A DNA stretch of 15,452 nucleotides from Planctomycetaceae bacterium (GTDB lineage: Bacteria > Planctomycetota > Planctomycetia > Pirellulales > Pirellulaceae), in NCBI GenBank assembly GCA_005773145.1, contig SXHS01000155.1:1-15452 (forward strand), written 5' to 3'. This document shows, in pieces, positions 14,357-15,452 of this stretch (position 1 is the first letter of the stretch; every line of letters begins with the position of its first letter). The notes beneath the pieces are model-generated. The model did not search any database, had not been told where the DNA came from, and was given only the letters and a program-made list of their open reading frames with translations. The translations under genes were made by a program, and so were the position numbers.

Positions 14357-15452
14357 TCAGCCGCTAGCCCCGGCACGCTGCTGTTGCCGATCCCACCATG
14401 TGCTAGCCTGGCGGTAGACGTATTGGCCAATCGATTCGGCAGATTCCAAGCGAACTTGAGCCAGTTGGCCTGCGATCAATCCTGCAGCCACCTCGGCGGG
14501 ACAACTAAGGATGGCCGTAAAGCGGGGCTGCACGAACTCTTGACGCGTCTCTCGGTTCGTGACTTCAGCCCCCCGGACGGCCAGCGGGCCCCCTTCCGAG
14601 GCGCTTAAGGCTTGATCCCAAATCCTCGTGCTCGCCTGGGGTTGTATTTTGACCAGGCGAACGCTGGTAAGAACTGAAGGGAGTCCTTGCACCCGCACGG
14701 TGATGCACTCCCCGAGTTTTTTCTGAAATTCAGACAATTGATCCTGCGAAAGTGATACATGAATCTCCTTGGAATCCTCCGCACCAATGGCCAGAATGGG
14801 GGTTCCCGGTTCCAAATAGCGGCCCTCCAGCGTGTGCAGATGCGGGCCGATCACCCGCCCCGCTATGGGGGCCAGCGGAGTGCGATCTCCAGACCGTTCC
14901 GTCAGATCCCGCTGCCGCTGCTCCAAGGTTTCTCGATTGTGGATCTCCACCTGATATTTACCGAGGTCCCGCTCCTGGTGCCAGACACGAGCGCGTACGA
15001 CCGCCTGCTCTAGCGATCGACCAACATCACGGATTTCGACGTCTGTCTCCGGGTGGTATAAAGTGAGCAGACGATCTCCCGGACGCACCTGTTGCCCGGC
15101 TTCCACGAACACCCCCTCCACGAAGCCGGGACCGCGCGTGCGGACGATCTCCAAGGGGGCATACTGGACAATGGCTGGCGCCAGCTCCCCGCCAGGCCGG
15201 GGTAGACGGGCTACTCCCCATAAAACTCCAATCGTCAGCAGGCTGACAACCGCGCAACGCAGGCGTTGCGGTTGTTCCTGCGCGGAGCCCCGATAGAGAT
15301 ATACGATCAGTCGGACCGCGGGGAGCGCAAACCAGAGGCACAACGCGGACAGTGCCAGCACGATGCCCGCTCCCGCGAACATATGGGCTGCCATGGCGAT
15401 CAGCGAGATCATGACGGTCCACCGCCACGCCGCGCTGGCCAATCCATACGCC
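14357..15452 (-). CDS. C-terminal part of an M50 peptidase / HlyD adaptor fusion, N-terminus outside the window
   Basis: The frame runs from the right edge to a TAG stop at 14357-14359. The first visible residues, AYGLASAAWRWTVMISL, match the segment found after the catalytic part of planctomycete and YydH-like 'peptide zinc metalloprotease' proteins (M50, site-2-protease family), so the HExxH and other zinc ligands must lie to the right. Three hydrophobic segments follow (about residues 9-52 and 62-80 counted from 15442). Then comes a biotinyl-lipoyl-like half-motif, APLEIVRTRGPGFVEGVFV...GQQVRPGDRLLTL (about 95-128), a short coiled hairpin (142-182), the second half-motif PIAGRVIGPHLHTLEGRYLEPG (192-213) and a beta-barrel typical of HlyD adaptors. 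No start codon within the window should be taken as real. Likely role: peptide or protein export with a TolC channel. Confidence 0.85.
   Translation of the reverse strand, partial: AYGLASAAWRWTVMISLIAMAAHMFAGAGIVLALSALCLWFALPAVRLIVYLYRGSAQEQPQRLRCAVVSLLTIGVLWGVARLPRPGGELAPAIVQYAPLEIVRTRGPGFVEGVFVEAGQQVRPGDRLLTLYHPETDVEIRDVGRSLEQAVVRARVWHQERDLGKYQVEIHNRETLEQRQRDLTERSGDRTPLAPIAGRVIGPHLHTLEGRYLEPGTPILAIGAEDSKEIHVSLSQDQLSEFQKKLGECITVRVQGLPSVLTSVRLVKIQPQASTRIWDQALSASEGGPLAVRGAEVTNRETRQEFVQPRFTAILSCPAEVAAGLIAGQLAQVRLESAESIGQYVYRQASTWWDRQQQRAGASG

Noticed and set aside
14167..14430. 87-residue minus-strand open frame overlapping the end of the M50-HlyD gene
   Set aside because: It overlaps the real C-terminus in another frame and shows no protein-like features.
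1..15452. CRISPR arrays, tRNA/rRNA genes, insertion sequences and phage genes
   Set aside because: No regularly spaced repeats, no T-loop-type GTTCRANNC context with acceptor pairing, and no transposase, integrase or phage-structural motifs were seen on either strand.

Overview
The window most likely comes from a member of the Planctomycetota, probably Pirellulales-like. The main reason is the leftmost gene, which has the PSCyt1 - DUF1549 - DUF1553 architecture that is heavily expanded in that phylum. Supporting signs are a GC-rich composition, an enlarged YidC, frequent GTG/TTG starts, and an M50-peptidase/HlyD fusion of a type common in planctomycetes. No rRNA, tRNA, CRISPR array, transposase or phage gene was found.

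Layout. Positions 1-9815 form a minus-strand block of seven genes. In transcription order these are: a class I glutamine-amidotransferase-like protein of the peptidase C26 family that lacks its catalytic Cys (9815-9069); a small membrane protein with an HExxH motif (8826-8425); a short NeuB-family synthase (8401-7556); a YfcE-like metallophosphoesterase (7440-6691); YidC with a PDZ-like insertion (6559-4037); MnmE (4009-2621); and a cytochrome-domain DUF1549/DUF1553 protein that runs off the left edge (2376-1). A long perfect inverted repeat lies between the last two. yidC-mnmE is the conserved bacterial membrane-insertase/tRNA-modification pair, here without jag between them.

A 616-base divergent intergenic region (9816-10431) separates this block from two plus-strand genes. 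These encode a probable lipoprotein of unknown function (10432-11205) and a TolC-family outer-membrane channel (11442-13259). Facing them on the minus strand are a DUF481-like outer-membrane beta-barrel protein (14158-13229), which overlaps the end of the TolC gene tail to tail by 31 bases, and the C-terminal part of an M50 peptidase/HlyD adaptor fusion that enters from the right edge (15452-14357).

How the genes may work together. The lipoprotein, TolC channel, DUF481 barrel and M50-HlyD fusion look like an envelope export neighbourhood: inner-membrane protease plus adaptor, and outer-membrane channel. Any ABC or other energising component would lie beyond the right edge. The left block mixes housekeeping genes (yidC, mnmE) with accessory ones. 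The most unusual proteins are the PDZ-bearing YidC, the Cys-less amidotransferase, and the SAF-less NeuB adjacent to the HExxH protein.
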